DNA of 64,000 bases, taken from positions 297,427 to 361,426 of the forward strand of contig DIWP01000001.1 of NCBI GenBank assembly GCA_002423545.1, read 5' to 3'. Of this stretch, positions 26,104 to 35,254 are shown piece after piece. The translations under genes and the position numbers were made by a program. Origin of the DNA: Thermoleophilia bacterium UBA6103. GTDB lineage: Bacteria; Actinomycetota; Thermoleophilia; UBA2241. The notes beneath the pieces are model-generated. The model was not told the DNA's origin, ran no database searches, and saw only the letters and a program-made list of their open reading frames with translations. How positions within the stretch are numbered: position 1 is the stretch's first letter; each line of letters begins with the position of its first letter.

Positions 26104-26805
26104 CTATCCCTTCAGGTCCTTGGCTTCCACGACAAGCTCCGCCTGCCAGTACTCCTCGATCCTCCGCACACCGTCGATCCGCAGGTCCAGGCGCCGGGAG
26201 AAGAGCGGGCTGTGGAGCACCGCCGTGTGATACTCGCCGTTCTCGCCGCACGCGTCGGCGCCGGCCGCCTCGATCTCGCTCACCACAGCCGGCGACAGCA
26301 CCCGGCCGATGAAGGTCTCGTCGAGGTCGGGCGCATGAGTGGTCACGATCACCGCCTCGATCGGCGCCGCGAACGCCTCGTCGAGCAACTCGCGGCGCGA
26401 GCTGCCCCACAGCGGCAGGACGGCCGTGAGCCCCGCCTCGGCGGCGACCCGCCGCTCCCAGTCGAGGTGCTCCTGGATGTCGATGTCGCCGAACACGCCG
26501 GCGGCGACGCCGTCGGCGGCCAGTTCGCGCAGCACCTCGATGAAGACCCGCTCGTAGTCGTCCCAGGTCGACGCCCGGGTGACCAGGGGCACGCCGAGGG
26601 CGTCTGCCTGCGCCTGCAGGAAGGCCAGCGGCAACCCGTGCGAGCGCGTGACCCCACCGTCCTCGTGCAGCATGCAGACCAGGCAGCGCGGCTCGCCGCC
26701 GGCGGCCACGGCACGCTGCAGCGCCAGGCACGAGTCTTTGCCGCCGCTCCACGAACAGAAGAAGGGCGTGCCGCGCACCGCGGCCACCTCGCCTGCAGGA
26801 CTCAC
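26104..26805 (-). CDS. PP-loop ATP pyrophosphatase, diphthine-ammonia-ligase (Dph6)-like
   Basis: A 233-residue N-type ATP pyrophosphatase. The PP-loop SGGKDS is at residues 20-25, followed by [18 protein letters not shown] and [14 protein letters not shown]. The C-terminal [16 protein letters not shown] is the ATP_bind_4/Dph6 signature. In bacteria, which lack diphthamide, homologues in B12 operons have been suspected of acting in corrinoid amidation or salvage, but that is inference here. GTG 26805 overlaps the cobU stop (GTGA), so it is firmly in the riboswitch operon. Confidence 0.82.
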   Translation of the reverse strand: MSPAGEVAAVRGTPFFCSWSGGKDSCLALQRAVAAGGEPRCLVCMLHEDGGVTRSHGLPLAFLQAQADALGVPLVTRASTWDDYERVFIEVLRELAADGVAAGVFGDIDIQEHLDWERRVAAEAGLTAVLPLWGSSRRELLDEAFAAPIEAVIVTTHAPDLDETFIGRVLSPAVVSEIEAAGADACGENGEYHTAVLHSPLFSRRLDLRIDGVRRIEEYWQAELVVEAKDLKG

Positions 26806-27452
26806 GAGCCACCTCCCGCGGAGTCGCCTGCGTTCGATCCGGCCGCCCCGTCCATGGCACGATCCGCGAGCCCGGCCGCCCCGTCCATGACACGGACTGC
26901 GAGTGGATGCTCGCCGCCCTTGAGCACCAGCGGCAGACCGCAGACGGTCAGGACGACCAGGTCGGCGGCCGCGGCCAGCGTCTGATTACAGCGGCCGACC
27001 AGGTCGCGGTAGGTCCGCACCATCGGGCTGTCCGGCACGATGCCCATGGCGACCTCGTTGGTCACCAGGATGCTCGTGCCGCCGGCGACGCGCGCCGCGG
27101 CGGCGACCGCCCGCGCCGCGGCGATCATCGCGTCGTCGTCGAGGCGCGTGCCGTCCCCTTCGGCGCGTCGCATGAGATTGTTGATCCACAGGGTCAGACA
27201 GTCGACGAGGACCACGCCGGCGCCGGAGCCTTCGATCGCCGCCGCGATCGCCGCCTCCTCCTCGACGGTCGACCAGCCGGCCGCCTCTCTGGTCTCGCGA
27301 TGGCGGCGGATACGGTCCAGCATCTCGTCGTCGTCGAAGACCGGACACGTCGCCACGTACACGCGGGGGCCCGGCAGCGTCTCGGCCAGGCGCTGCGCCA
27401 GGGTGCTCTTGCCGCTGCGGCTGCCGCCGGTGATCAGCACGATCTCGCCCAT
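26802..27452 (-). CDS. cobU: Adenosylcobinamide kinase / guanylyltransferase
   Basis: Activates adenosylcobinamide to its GDP form in B12 salvage and nucleotide-loop assembly. 216 residues: P-loop GGSRSGKS (9-16), [19 protein letters not shown] (the phosphate-accepting histidine region), [14 protein letters not shown], and [11 protein letters not shown] are all CobU/CobP hallmarks. ATG 27452 was chosen because CAGGAGGCGC precedes it; an upstream ATG (27479) would lie before that site. The C-terminus carries two copies of a MDGAAG-containing repeat (38-base unit near 26830-26895). It is first in the riboswitch-controlled operon. Confidence 0.93.
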   Translation of the reverse strand: MGEIVLITGGSRSGKSTLAQRLAETLPGPRVYVATCPVFDDDEMLDRIRRHRETREAAGWSTVEEEAAIAAAIEGSGAGVVLVDCLTLWINNLMRRAEGDGTRLDDDAMIAAARAVAAAARVAGGTSILVTNEVAMGIVPDSPMVRTYRDLVGRCNQTLAAAADLVVLTVCGLPLVLKGGEHPLAVRVMDGAAGLADRAMDGAAGSNAGDSAGGGS

Positions 27453-27502
27453 GCGCCTCCTGCTTCCGTTCTCCGCCATCTCTCCCGAGACGCCGCCCGC
27501 CA

Positions 27503-27540
27503 AAGGGAAAGCCCCGGACCTTCAGGAAGGCCCGGGGCTG
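27503..27540 (-). terminator. Intrinsic terminator between riboswitch and cobU
   Basis: A 13-bp stem with 4-base loop at 27510-27539: AGCCCCGGGCCTT, CCTG, AAGGTCCGGGGCT read on the minus strand, where the single non-Watson-Crick position is G-U. It is followed by TTTCCCTTT. On the plus strand that position would be A-C, so it is optimised for minus-strand RNA. Its place between aptamer and cobU start suggests the riboswitch expression platform. Confidence 0.8.
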
Positions 27541-27599
27541 CCGTTTTCCACCCCGTCTGCTTCTGCCGCAGGGCTCGTTCAGTCCGCGCAAGCCCCCAT

Positions 27600-27770
27600 G
27601 GACACAGCATCGCACGGCAGGTCTTCTGGCTCCCGGATCACCCTACTTGCCGCGCCTTCCCATCCTCGCGGACAGTGGCCCTCAGCGGCGTTGGTCCCCG
27701 GTCACAGCGGCGGGACCGCGACGGCTTCTCACCGTCTTCCCTGTGGCCCTCTCTGGGCCGACCGTGCGTT
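27600..27770 (-). promoter_or_regulatory. Cobalamin riboswitch
   Basis: On the minus strand, the conserved core reads ACAGGGAAGACGGTGAGAA, then CCGTCGCGGTCCCGCCGCTG and, further on, GGCAAGTAGGGTGATCCGGG. The B12 box GCCAGAAGACCTGCC is at about 27616-27630. These are the cobalamin aptamer signatures. It lies 5' of the cobU-dph6-btuFCD operon and is followed by an intrinsic terminator, implying repression by transcription termination when cobalamin is plentiful. Confidence 0.94.
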
Positions 27771-27775
27771 GAGAA

Positions 27776-27805
27776 CATCTATCGGAATCTGCGAGCGTCT
27801 GTCAA
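27776..27805 (-). promoter_or_regulatory. Promoter of the cobalamin operon
   Basis: Minus strand: -35 TTGACA (27805-27800), 17-base spacer, -10 ATAGAT (27782-27777). The predicted start near 27770 is just at the 5' end of the riboswitch aptamer. Confidence 0.65.
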
Positions 27806-27876
27806 GCCGGGGCGTCGTTGCACCGGTGGACTCGACACGCCCAGACCCGTCCCGGGCGAGCGTCGGCGGCGGACGG

Positions 27877-28698
27877 TCACTCAGCCTCTGAGCGCTGTTC
27901 TCCCGTGTGCCTGCCATGCGCCGTCCGTTTCTCCGTCCGCTTCTCCACCCGCTTCTCCGTCCGCTTGTCCGCGCGCTTCCTCCAGCGCTCGCTCGGCTGT
28001 GCTATGGAGACCATGCGTGCGACCAGCGTCAGGAGCACGACCTGGCCGATGATCGCCTGCAGCGCCGTGAACGCCTTGGCCCAGTCGGTGAGGGGCACAA
28101 AGTCGCCGAAGCCGACCGTCAGCATGCTGATGAAGCTGAAGTAGTAGAAGTCGCCGCGGTCGATCGGGAGGTCCTGCTGCGCTGTGGCGATGATGACCGG
28201 CGAGGCTCCGCCGGCGCTCATGGCCAGATAGAGGTTGGCGAACGTGAGGCCGATGAGCAGGTAGAGACAGATGCTTCCGGCCACCGTCTCGAAGGTCACC
28301 GTGTCGTGCTGCATCAGGCGCCGGAACACGATCGGGATGCTCCAGAAGAGCACGATCATGTGCAGCCCGGTCACGACCGCGATCGCCCACGCCTCGTCGA
28401 TCCACTCCCCGAAGACCGAGATGATGACGGTCCCCGCAAACGCCGCGGCAGCGAGGATGATCCACTTCCGCGGCGCCTTGGCGGTCAGGTAGGCGACCAG
28501 CGGCACGGCACCCGACAGCAGCCCGTTGGCGATGCGGCCGTACAGCGTCTCGTTGGCGGTCACGGCGACCACGAAGTACACCAGGAGCAGCAGGAACAGG
28601 AACGAGAATGTGTCGCCGTCACGGAGACGACGCCTCAGGGCTGCCTCTTCTGCCGCCACCTGGTCGGCCGCGATCTCCCCGGCGCCTTCGGTCGCCAC
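27877..28698 (-). CDS. Potassium channel (two-pore-loop type, TVGFGD filter)
   Basis: A 273-residue integral membrane protein with about six to seven hydrophobic segments. The selectivity filter SMLTVGFGDFVP lies between the last two, so it is a K+-selective ion channel. An N-terminal acidic stretch precedes the first helix and the C-terminus is a basic tail of KR-x-EKR repeats. GTG 28698 has GAGAGGGGACC upstream; the frame stays open to 28782 as an alternative start. No ligand-binding (RCK or cNMP) domain is present. It is transcribed on the strand of the cobalamin operon but stops just upstream of its promoter, so regulation is separate. Confidence 0.88.
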   Translation of the reverse strand: MATEGAGEIAADQVAAEEAALRRRLRDGDTFSFLFLLLLVYFVVAVTANETLYGRIANGLLSGAVPLVAYLTAKAPRKWIILAAAAFAGTVIISVFGEWIDEAWAIAVVTGLHMIVLFWSIPIVFRRLMQHDTVTFETVAGSICLYLLIGLTFANLYLAMSAGGASPVIIATAQQDLPIDRGDFYYFSFISMLTVGFGDFVPLTDWAKAFTALQAIIGQVVLLTLVARMVSIAQPSERWRKRADKRTEKRVEKRTEKRTAHGRHTGEQRSEAE

Positions 28699-28858
28699 GC
28701 TGGTCCCCTCTCTCGCCGCGCATCTGCCTCCCGGCGCCCGGTACACGGAGCCCGAGGCCCCGGCACCGTCGCCGGCGGTCACAGATACTCGGTCGAGGGC
28801 GGCTCTCCTGCCGCCGGAGCGTCAGCGGTGCCGTGATCGGTGGCGCCGGCGGCCGGCA

Positions 28859-29779
28859 TCAGGGCGCCATGGCGCCGACCGGCGTCCCGGCCTCCTCCAG
28901 CACGGCCGTCGCAGCTGCCGGCGGCGTCGCGACGACGGAGCCGTCAGCCGCGCGACTCACGACGCCGGCGCCGTTCTGACGCACGTGCTCGACGACGCGT
29001 CCCTCGTGGAGACGGATGAGCCGCGGCGCCCGGGCGGCGACCGAGCTGTCGTGCGTGACCACGATGAGCGTCTTGCCGCGCTCGCGCCAGACAGACTCCA
29101 GGACGCCGACGATGTCGTCGCGCGTCTTCTCGTCGAGGTTGCCGGTGGGCTCGTCGGCGAGCAGCACGTGCGGGTCCTTGACCAGCGCCCGCGCGATGGC
29201 GACCCGCTGCTGCTCGCCGCCCGAGAGCTCACCCGGCACGTGGCCGGCACGCTGGCTCAGGCCCACATCTGCCAGCGCCGCCAGGGCCCGCTCGCGGCGT
29301 TCGCCGGCGCTCACGCCGAGCGGCACCAGCGCCGTCTCGACGTTCTCCAGCGCCGTCAGCGTGGGGATCAGGTTGAACGACTGGAACACGAACCCGACGA
29401 GCCTGCCGCGCACCGCGCAGAGCCCGCTCTCGCCGAGCCGGCTCAGATCCTGCCCTTCGCAGCTGAGCGTGCCGGCAGACGGCCTGTCGAGGGCGCCGAG
29501 CAGCATCAGGAGCGTCGATTTGCCCGAGCCGGTGGAGCCCATCACGATCACGAACTCTCCGTTCTCGATGGTCAGGTCGACGCCGTCGAGCGCGGCCACG
29601 CGGGCGCCGCGGCGGGTGAACAGCTTCTGCACGGCGTCCAGTCGATAGAGCGGGCCGGCCGCAGATCTCGGCGCCGCCGACCCCGCATGCACCGGCTGCG
29701 GCAGCGACCACTCATCGGTCAGGCCCGACTGGGCCAGCGCCGTCCGCGCCTCTTCGATCTCGATGTCAAGGCGCTTCAT
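28859..29779 (-). CDS. MacB/LolD-type ABC transporter ATPase
   Basis: A 306-residue ATPase: Walker A GSTGSGKST, Q-loop VFQSFNLIPTLTALENVE, signature LSGGEQQRVAIARAL, Walker B VLLADEPTGNLD, and switch VVTHDSSVA. The TGNLD motif and partner permease identify the MacB/LolD group, which drives mechanotransmission or lipoprotein/antibiotic export. The N-terminal 45 residues are an unusual extension; the C-terminal 50 are Ala/Val-rich. AGGAGGAACGC precedes ATG 29779. It follows its permease by 28 bases. Confidence 0.93.
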   Translation of the reverse strand: MKRLDIEIEEARTALAQSGLTDEWSLPQPVHAGSAAPRSAAGPLYRLDAVQKLFTRRGARVAALDGVDLTIENGEFVIVMGSTGSGKSTLLMLLGALDRPSAGTLSCEGQDLSRLGESGLCAVRGRLVGFVFQSFNLIPTLTALENVETALVPLGVSAGERRERALAALADVGLSQRAGHVPGELSGGEQQRVAIARALVKDPHVLLADEPTGNLDEKTRDDIVGVLESVWRERGKTLIVVTHDSSVAARAPRLIRLHEGRVVEHVRQNGAGVVSRAADGSVVATPPAAATAVLEEAGTPVGAMAP

Positions 29780-29807
29780 GCGTTCCTCCTGAGGCCGTCG
29801 ATGACGC

Positions 29808-31262
29808 TCATTCCACCCTCCGCAGCGCTTCGGCCGGGCGTAGCCTGGCGGCACGCCAGCCACCCAGGATGCCGGCGAACACGGCCCCGGCCAGCGCCAG
29901 TCCCACAGCCAGCAGCACCAGGTCGAGGCCCACCGGCGCCGTCATCTCGATGCTCACGGTCTGCGTGGTGTCCAGCAGGTCGCTGGCCATCCGCCCCACC
30001 ATGCCGCCTTCCTGGATCTCGGGACCGGTCGCCACCGACGCCTGCAGATCGGGTGAGAGCTGCGCCACCAGGACGGCGCCGAGGATGCCGAGACCGACGC
30101 CCAGCACGGCGCCGATGACACCCTGCAGCAGCGACTCGCCCATCACCTGACCGACGATGCGGCGGCTGCGCCAGCCGATCGCCTTGAGCGTGCCGAACTC
30201 GGTGGTGCGGCGCGAGACGCCGGCCATGGTCAGCAGGCCGGCGACCAGGAACGCCGCCGCCAGGACGGCGACGGCCAGCCAGGTGCCGAGCCGGTCGGCC
30301 AGGCTGGAGGCGCTGCCCAGCGAGCCGCTCACCTGCTCGGCCAGGTCCTCGGCACTGGTCACGGTGGCCGCCGGCAGCAGCTCTGCGATCCGCGCCTCGA
30401 CGGCCGGGATCGACTCGGCGCTGTCGGCGCGCACGTAGATCTGGTTCACCTTGCCCTCGGAGTCGACGAGCTTCTGGGCGCGGACGAGCGGCAGGTACAC
30501 GTTGACGCCCTCGCCACCCGCCTGCGAGGCGACCGTGCCGATCACCTCGTACTCCTTCTCGCCGACGGTGAGTGCATCGCCGACCGCAAGCTCCTCCTGC
30601 TTCGCGTAGCTGCTGCTGATCACGGCCACGTTGTCGGCCTCTTCACCGGCCTCGAAGAGGCGCCCGTCGACCAACTCGACACTGCCGAGCGGGCCGAGCT
30701 CCACATCCGAGACATCGACACCGGCCATGGAGAACGTCGTGATCTCTATCGGGGGCATCCCGGCGCCTTGACCGGCGCCCTCCTCCCCCTCCGGCGGCGG
30801 ACCCTGGCCGAAGCCGCTGCCGCTCTGCTCCAGCTGCTCGCGCTCCTCGAGCCACTCGTAGTCGCCGCTCACGCGGGCGTTCGTCAGCAGCAGCCCGCCG
30901 ACCGACGCCGCCACGTCGTCCATCTGCGCGATCTCAGTGATCCGCTCCTCCAGGAAGGTGCCGGCGCCCGGAGTGGCGATGACCGTGTCGCGGACGAACT
31001 GGTCGCCGACCTTCTCCACGTCGTCGGTGCTCATCCGGAACTGCCCGCGCATGCTCTCCTGCATCTCCACCGACTTGGTGACCGTCACATCGGTGCCGAC
31101 GCCGTAGAGGGACTTGAGCACGTCTTGCTGGGCGTCGCCGACGCCGGTCGTCACCGCCGAGACGATGACCACCAGAGCCACCCCGAGCGCCAGACCGAGC
31201 GACGTCAGCAGCGCCTGACGTTTGCGCCGTCGCAGCTCGCGCCACACGTACGTGAAGAACAT
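29808..31262 (-). CDS. MacB-like FtsX-domain ABC permease
   Basis: A 484-residue permease with one N-terminal helix (RRRKRQALLTSLGLALGVALVV), a large extracytoplasmic MacB_PCD domain (about residues 45-320), and three C-terminal FtsX helices. The domain contains a Gln/Gly/Pro/Glu-rich loop around residues 150-175. ATG 31262 was preferred over GTG 31268 because AGGAGG sits at the right distance only for the ATG. With the neighbouring ATPase and lipoprotein it forms an export or envelope-sensing system; the cargo is unknown. Confidence 0.92.
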   Translation of the reverse strand: MFFTYVWRELRRRKRQALLTSLGLALGVALVVIVSAVTTGVGDAQQDVLKSLYGVGTDVTVTKSVEMQESMRGQFRMSTDDVEKVGDQFVRDTVIATPGAGTFLEERITEIAQMDDVAASVGGLLLTNARVSGDYEWLEEREQLEQSGSGFGQGPPPEGEEGAGQGAGMPPIEITTFSMAGVDVSDVELGPLGSVELVDGRLFEAGEEADNVAVISSSYAKQEELAVGDALTVGEKEYEVIGTVASQAGGEGVNVYLPLVRAQKLVDSEGKVNQIYVRADSAESIPAVEARIAELLPAATVTSAEDLAEQVSGSLGSASSLADRLGTWLAVAVLAAAFLVAGLLTMAGVSRRTTEFGTLKAIGWRSRRIVGQVMGESLLQGVIGAVLGVGLGILGAVLVAQLSPDLQASVATGPEIQEGGMVGRMASDLLDTTQTVSIEMTAPVGLDLVLLAVGLALAGAVFAGILGGWRAARLRPAEALRRVE

Positions 31263-31288
31263 CTGCACCCTCCTGTGCGCTCGACCGG

Positions 31289-31828
31289 TCAGACGCCGGT
31301 CGCGGAGCTCGGCGTCGCCGTGCCGTCATCAGGCGTTGCGGGTCCCTGCGACGGCTCCCCGACCGGGACTCGGCTCTCGATGGCCGTCATGACGGCCTCG
31401 GCCAGCTCCGGACTGAGCGTGCCGTCGGCCACCAGCCCGTCGAGAGTCGTCTGGATCTGGGCCAGACGGACGGTCCAGTCGCGTCCGCCGCCGCCCTGTA
31501 CCGGCGTCTCATCGATACGCGCTTCGATCGCCGCCTCGACGACCGCGACCTGTTCATTCGTGAGCGTCTCCCGCTCGACCAGGTCGGCCAGCGCGGTCGC
31601 GATGCGTCCAGTGCCGCCGCGCCCGTAGCCCTGACCCATGGGGCTGTGCGACTCGCCGGTCCCGGGGTCGTGTGTCGTCGCAGCTTCCTCGTCGCCGCAC
31701 GCCATAGCCAGCACAGAGAGCGCCGCCACGGCGACCACGATCGACAGGACACGGCCCAGCCGGCCGGCTCGACGACGCATGGTCGGCACTCGCGATCGAT
31801 CCATCTGCTCAGGCATCTCGCTCGACAT
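31289..31828 (-). CDS. Putative lipoprotein/secreted protein of the ABC export operon
   Basis: A 179-residue protein: basic N-terminus, hydrophobic segment (about 24-42) ending LAMAC, an imperfect lipobox, then an acidic linker. A helical region containing ALADLVERETLTNEQVAVVE and LAQIQTTLDGLVADGTLS follows, i.e. two similar helix pairs with T-L-(T/S)-x-E-x turns. Family not recognised. It is 27 bases upstream of the permease, so it is probably an accessory subunit. The start may be ATG 31828 (AGAGAAGGG close upstream) or an internal ATG. Confidence 0.65.
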   Translation of the reverse strand: MSSEMPEQMDRSRVPTMRRRAGRLGRVLSIVVAVAALSVLAMACGDEEAATTHDPGTGESHSPMGQGYGRGGTGRIATALADLVERETLTNEQVAVVEAAIEARIDETPVQGGGGRDWTVRLAQIQTTLDGLVADGTLSPELAEAVMTAIESRVPVGEPSQGPATPDDGTATPSSATGV

Positions 31829-31925
31829 CCCTTCTCTCGGCTCGCCACGGAGCCCCGGTCGCTGCCGCCGACACCACGCCCCATCGGGCAGTCCGGAGGC
31901 AGTCGTGTGAACTGTCTCGGTCCTC

Positions 31926-31947
31926 AGGACATATCGGGATAGGTCCT
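31926..31947. promoter_or_regulatory. Perfect 22-bp palindrome, probable operator
   Basis: AGGAC-A-TATC-GG-GATA-G-GTCCT: 5+4 bp arms with one unpaired base each side of a GATA core, all arms matching perfectly. It lies 98 bases upstream of the lipoprotein/ABC export operon, where a transcription factor site would be expected. No regulator gene is adjacent. Confidence 0.55.
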
Positions 31948-32147
31948 TATCGCAGAACGCCCTCGGACGCGCCTGTGCCCTTCCTGAGACCACGCTGAGA
32001 GTCGTGCCGCGGCGAGGTCTCCGGTACCACTTCGACGGCGATGGTCAACGGTGTCATCGCTGCCACCCGCGGCGACGGCGCGCAGTTGGTGCAGGGGAGC
32101 CGCGCCTCGTGTACGGTAGCAGGTGAACACGGTCCGGGGGGGTGCAC

Positions 32148-34031
32148 ATGTTCTGTCCGCAGTGTGGCAAGGCGGCACCGGAGGACGCCCTGTTCTGCGA
32201 GGGCTGCGGTGCGTCGTTGGCGACGGTCCGCGAGCGACTGCAGGGAGTCACTACTGAGGGCGCCGCCGGGAGCGAGCCGCGACCGTATGCGGCAGCCGAG
32301 GCACGGCCGGGCGGGACGACGACCGATGACACGGTCGAGGTACCACCTGCCGGAGTGCCGCCGGCCGAGAAGCCGGCCGCAGAGCCGGGCGGGGCGCCGC
32401 CGGTAGACGCAGTCACCGACGAGACGCCCGCCGCACCGCCGGCAGAACCACCGGCGCCCCCTTCCGTCGCCAGTCCGGCCGCCGCCCCATCGGCCGCTGC
32501 CCCGTCCGTCGCCGGCCCTTCTACCGACGGCCCGTCCACAGCCGCCCCATCAGCTGCCGCCCCAGCGGCCGCCGGCGCCGCAGCGTCGATCTGGGGGTCG
32601 GCGCCGCGGTACGAGGAGCCTGCCGAGGCGCCCGCAGAGAACGTGACACAGCCGGCTGAGTCGACCGCAGAAGCCTCGCCACCCGCGGAGCAGGCCATCG
32701 AGATCGCAGCGCCGCCCACTGAGCAGGCCACCGAGATCGCAGCGCAGCCCACCGAGCAGGCCACCGAGATCGCAGCGCAGCCCACCGAGCAGGCCACCGA
32801 GATCGTGCCATCGCCTGAGGCGCCGACTGAGATCTCACTGCGTGCAGAGGCGCCGACCGAGGTCGCCGCGGGCGCACCGCCGACGCCGGGCGAGGCGCCG
32901 ACTGAGATCACTCCCACCGCGCCGCCGGCGCCGGGCGAGCCGCCGGCCACTCCGCCGCCGCCGGCTCCTCCAACGGCCACCGGCGGCCCGAAAGGTCCGC
33001 TCGGCGGACGCACCTGGCTCATCCCGGTCATCATCGCCGTCTGCCTGGCGGCCGCAGCCGGCATCGGGGTCGCCGTCTGGCGTCTGGCCTTCTACGACTC
33101 CGGCACCCCGACCCCGGTCGTCGTGACCAGCGCGACACCCACACCCACACCCGAGGCTTCGACGAGCTCGCCGGAACCGTCTCCGACACCGACGCCGAGC
33201 GCCCTGCTCTATCCGGTCGTCGTCGACGGGAGCACCGGCTACATCGACGGCGCCGGCCAGCTGGTCATCGCACCGCAGTTCGAGTGGGGCGACGAGTTCT
33301 CGGAGGGCCTCGCCGCGGTCGCCGTGCGGGGCCAGGGCATCGGCTACATCGACACCGCCGGCAACCTCGTCATCTCGCCGGTGTTCAGCAGCGCCATGCC
33401 GTTCTCCGGCGGGGTCGCCGTCGCGTACGCCGGCGACCCCGAGGAGATGGGAGACAGCGGCCCGGCCGGCTACATCGACACCGCCGGGAACTGGGCTCTC
33501 CAGCCGCAGTTCACCAACGCGTCGTCGTTCTCCGAAGGCTTCGCCGCCGTGCAGCTCGACGGCGGCGCCTGGGGCTTTCTGGACGCGAACGGCAACCTCG
33601 TGCTGCCGGCGCAGTGGGACTGGGCCGACGAGTTCCACGAGGGCCTGTGCTGGGTCGCGCGCGGCACGCGTTACGGGTTCATCGACACCGGCGGTACGGT
33701 CGTCATACCGACCGTCTACGACAACTGCGGGCGCTTCTCGGGAGGACTGGCGCCGGTCCAGATCGAGGACCGCTGGGGCTACGTGGACACCGCCGGCACG
33801 GTCGTGATCCCGGCCCGTTTCACCAACGCATGGGAGTTCGGCGACGGGCTGGCGCCGGCCGCCGACGAGCAGAACAGGTGGGGCTACATTGACACCCAGG
33901 GCGAGTGGGTGATCGCGCCCCAGTGGGACGACGCACGTACCTTCAAAGACGGCCTGGCGCGCGTGATGACCGGCAACAAGACCGGCTACATCGACACGTC
34001 GGGCTCGTACGTCTGGACGCCACAGGAGTGA
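32148..34031 (+). CDS. Zinc-ribbon / transmembrane / WG-repeat protein
   Basis: A 627-residue protein starting MFCPQCG. Zinc ribbon C3, C6, C17, C20; a long Ala/Pro/Thr linker containing PTEQATEIAAQ units repeated in tandem (about residues 180-225); one transmembrane helix (about 290-311); a Thr/Pro spacer; then seven or so WG repeats (about 360-627; G-Y-I-D-T-x-G-x-x-V-I-x-P pattern). The ribbon should be cytoplasmic and the WG domain outside. The function of such proteins is unknown; an envelope-sensing or binding role is plausible. ATG 32148 preferred over GTG 32142 because of the GGGGGG site and the standard ribbon start. Confidence 0.82.
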   Translation: MFCPQCGKAAPEDALFCEGCGASLATVRERLQGVTTEGAAGSEPRPYAAAEARPGGTTTDDTVEVPPAGVPPAEKPAAEPGGAPPVDAVTDETPAAPPAEPPAPPSVASPAAAPSAAAPSVAGPSTDGPSTAAPSAAAPAAAGAAASIWGSAPRYEEPAEAPAENVTQPAESTAEASPPAEQAIEIAAPPTEQATEIAAQPTEQATEIAAQPTEQATEIVPSPEAPTEISLRAEAPTEVAAGAPPTPGEAPTEITPTAPPAPGEPPATPPPPAPPTATGGPKGPLGGRTWLIPVIIAVCLAAAAGIGVAVWRLAFYDSGTPTPVVVTSATPTPTPEASTSSPEPSPTPTPSALLYPVVVDGSTGYIDGAGQLVIAPQFEWGDEFSEGLAAVAVRGQGIGYIDTAGNLVISPVFSSAMPFSGGVAVAYAGDPEEMGDSGPAGYIDTAGNWALQPQFTNASSFSEGFAAVQLDGGAWGFLDANGNLVLPAQWDWADEFHEGLCWVARGTRYGFIDTGGTVVIPTVYDNCGRFSGGLAPVQIEDRWGYVDTAGTVVIPARFTNAWEFGDGLAPAADEQNRWGYIDTQGEWVIAPQWDDARTFKDGLARVMTGNKTGYIDTSGSYVWTPQE

Positions 34032-34076
34032 CCGCGCGGCAGGTGTCGGCGCCCGGCCCGCGAACACCTGCTCGAC

Positions 34077-35213
34077 ATGAGGATCACCGATATCTCACTG
34101 ACGCCGCTGGCGCTGGCCTTCAGGACGCCCTACCACTGGGCGGGGCGGGTCGACCACGGGGCCACCGTGATCCTCATCCGCGTGCGCACCGACACCGGCA
34201 TCACCGGCGTCGGCGAGTCGACCGCCGGCATGCCGGCCGAAGGCACGCTGGCGGCCCTGCTGGGCGTCACGCCGCTCTTCATCGGGCAGTCGGTGCACGA
34301 CGTGGAGCGCCTGATCCACAGGGCGCGCTTCCTGGGCAGCTTCAACTACACGCCGTGGTACGCCAACCTGGTGCTGGCAGGCCTGGAGATGGCCATCTGG
34401 GACGCCATCGGGATGGCCGCGGGACGGCCGGTCTATCAGCTCCTCGGCGGCGCCGCCCACGACTCGGTGGACTACTTCGGCTTTCCGCAGGGCGATAGCG
34501 CCGATGAGCTGGCGACGCACGCCCGGGCGCTGGCGGAGGCAGGTCACTCCGTCATCTACATGAAGGTGGGGCGCGGCGAGACGACCGACCTGCGGAACGT
34601 GGCCGCCGTCCGTGAAGCGATCGGCCACCGCCGCCTGCGGCTCGACGCCAACGGCGCCTGGAGCGTGCCCGAGGCCATCCACATGATCCGCCGTCTGGCC
34701 GCCTTCGAGCCGGAGTGGATCGAGCAGCCGACCGCGCCGCCCGGCATCGCCGCGCTGCGGCGCGTCAAGGAGTCGGTGCACGTGCCGATCGCCGCCGATC
34801 AATCGGTGTTCACCATCGACGACGTCTACGAGGTCTGTCGTCAGCGCGCCGCCGACGTCATCGTGCTCTCACCGCACGAAGCCGGCGGCCTGCTGGCGTT
34901 CCGCCTGGCCGCCGCCGCCGCCGAGGCCGGCGGCCTGCCGGTCTGCCTGCACGGCCAGTCAGTCTCCGGCATCAGCGACACGGCGCAGCACCACGTCGGC
35001 CTCACCGTCCCCAACCTCACCGCCGGCAACCAGATCATGCACCAACTGCTCGCGGAGGACCTGATCCAGCGGCCGCGCCTGACCATGGACGGCGGAGCGA
35101 TGGCCGAGACCGTCGTGGCCGGCGCCTCCGGCCTGGGCATCGACCTCGATCACGACGCGGTGGCACGCGCCGAGGAGCGCTACCGGCGCGACTCCCGATA
35201 CCACCACTCCTGA
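34077..35213 (+). CDS. Mandelate racemase/muconate lactonizing enzyme (enolase superfamily) protein
   Basis: A 378-residue enolase-superfamily enzyme. The N-terminal capping domain has the 20s loop AFRTPYHWAGRVDHGATV. Metal ligands are the Asp of RLDANGAW, Glu of WIEQP and Asp of IAADQSV. The second-strand motif is Y-M-K in VIYMKVGRG rather than the usual K-x-K, and CLHGQSVSGISDTAQHH supplies histidines at the barrel end. The superfamily abstracts a proton alpha to a carboxylate; here the substrate (acid sugar dehydration, lactonisation or racemisation) is not predictable. It starts 45 bases after the WG protein. Confidence 0.88.
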   Translation: MRITDISLTPLALAFRTPYHWAGRVDHGATVILIRVRTDTGITGVGESTAGMPAEGTLAALLGVTPLFIGQSVHDVERLIHRARFLGSFNYTPWYANLVLAGLEMAIWDAIGMAAGRPVYQLLGGAAHDSVDYFGFPQGDSADELATHARALAEAGHSVIYMKVGRGETTDLRNVAAVREAIGHRRLRLDANGAWSVPEAIHMIRRLAAFEPEWIEQPTAPPGIAALRRVKESVHVPIAADQSVFTIDDVYEVCRQRAADVIVLSPHEAGGLLAFRLAAAAAEAGGLPVCLHGQSVSGISDTAQHHVGLTVPNLTAGNQIMHQLLAEDLIQRPRLTMDGGAMAETVVAGASGLGIDLDHDAVARAEERYRRDSRYHHS

Positions 35214-35254
35214 TGCGATCACGACCGCGGCGGCAGAACGTCGTCTCGGCCGCC

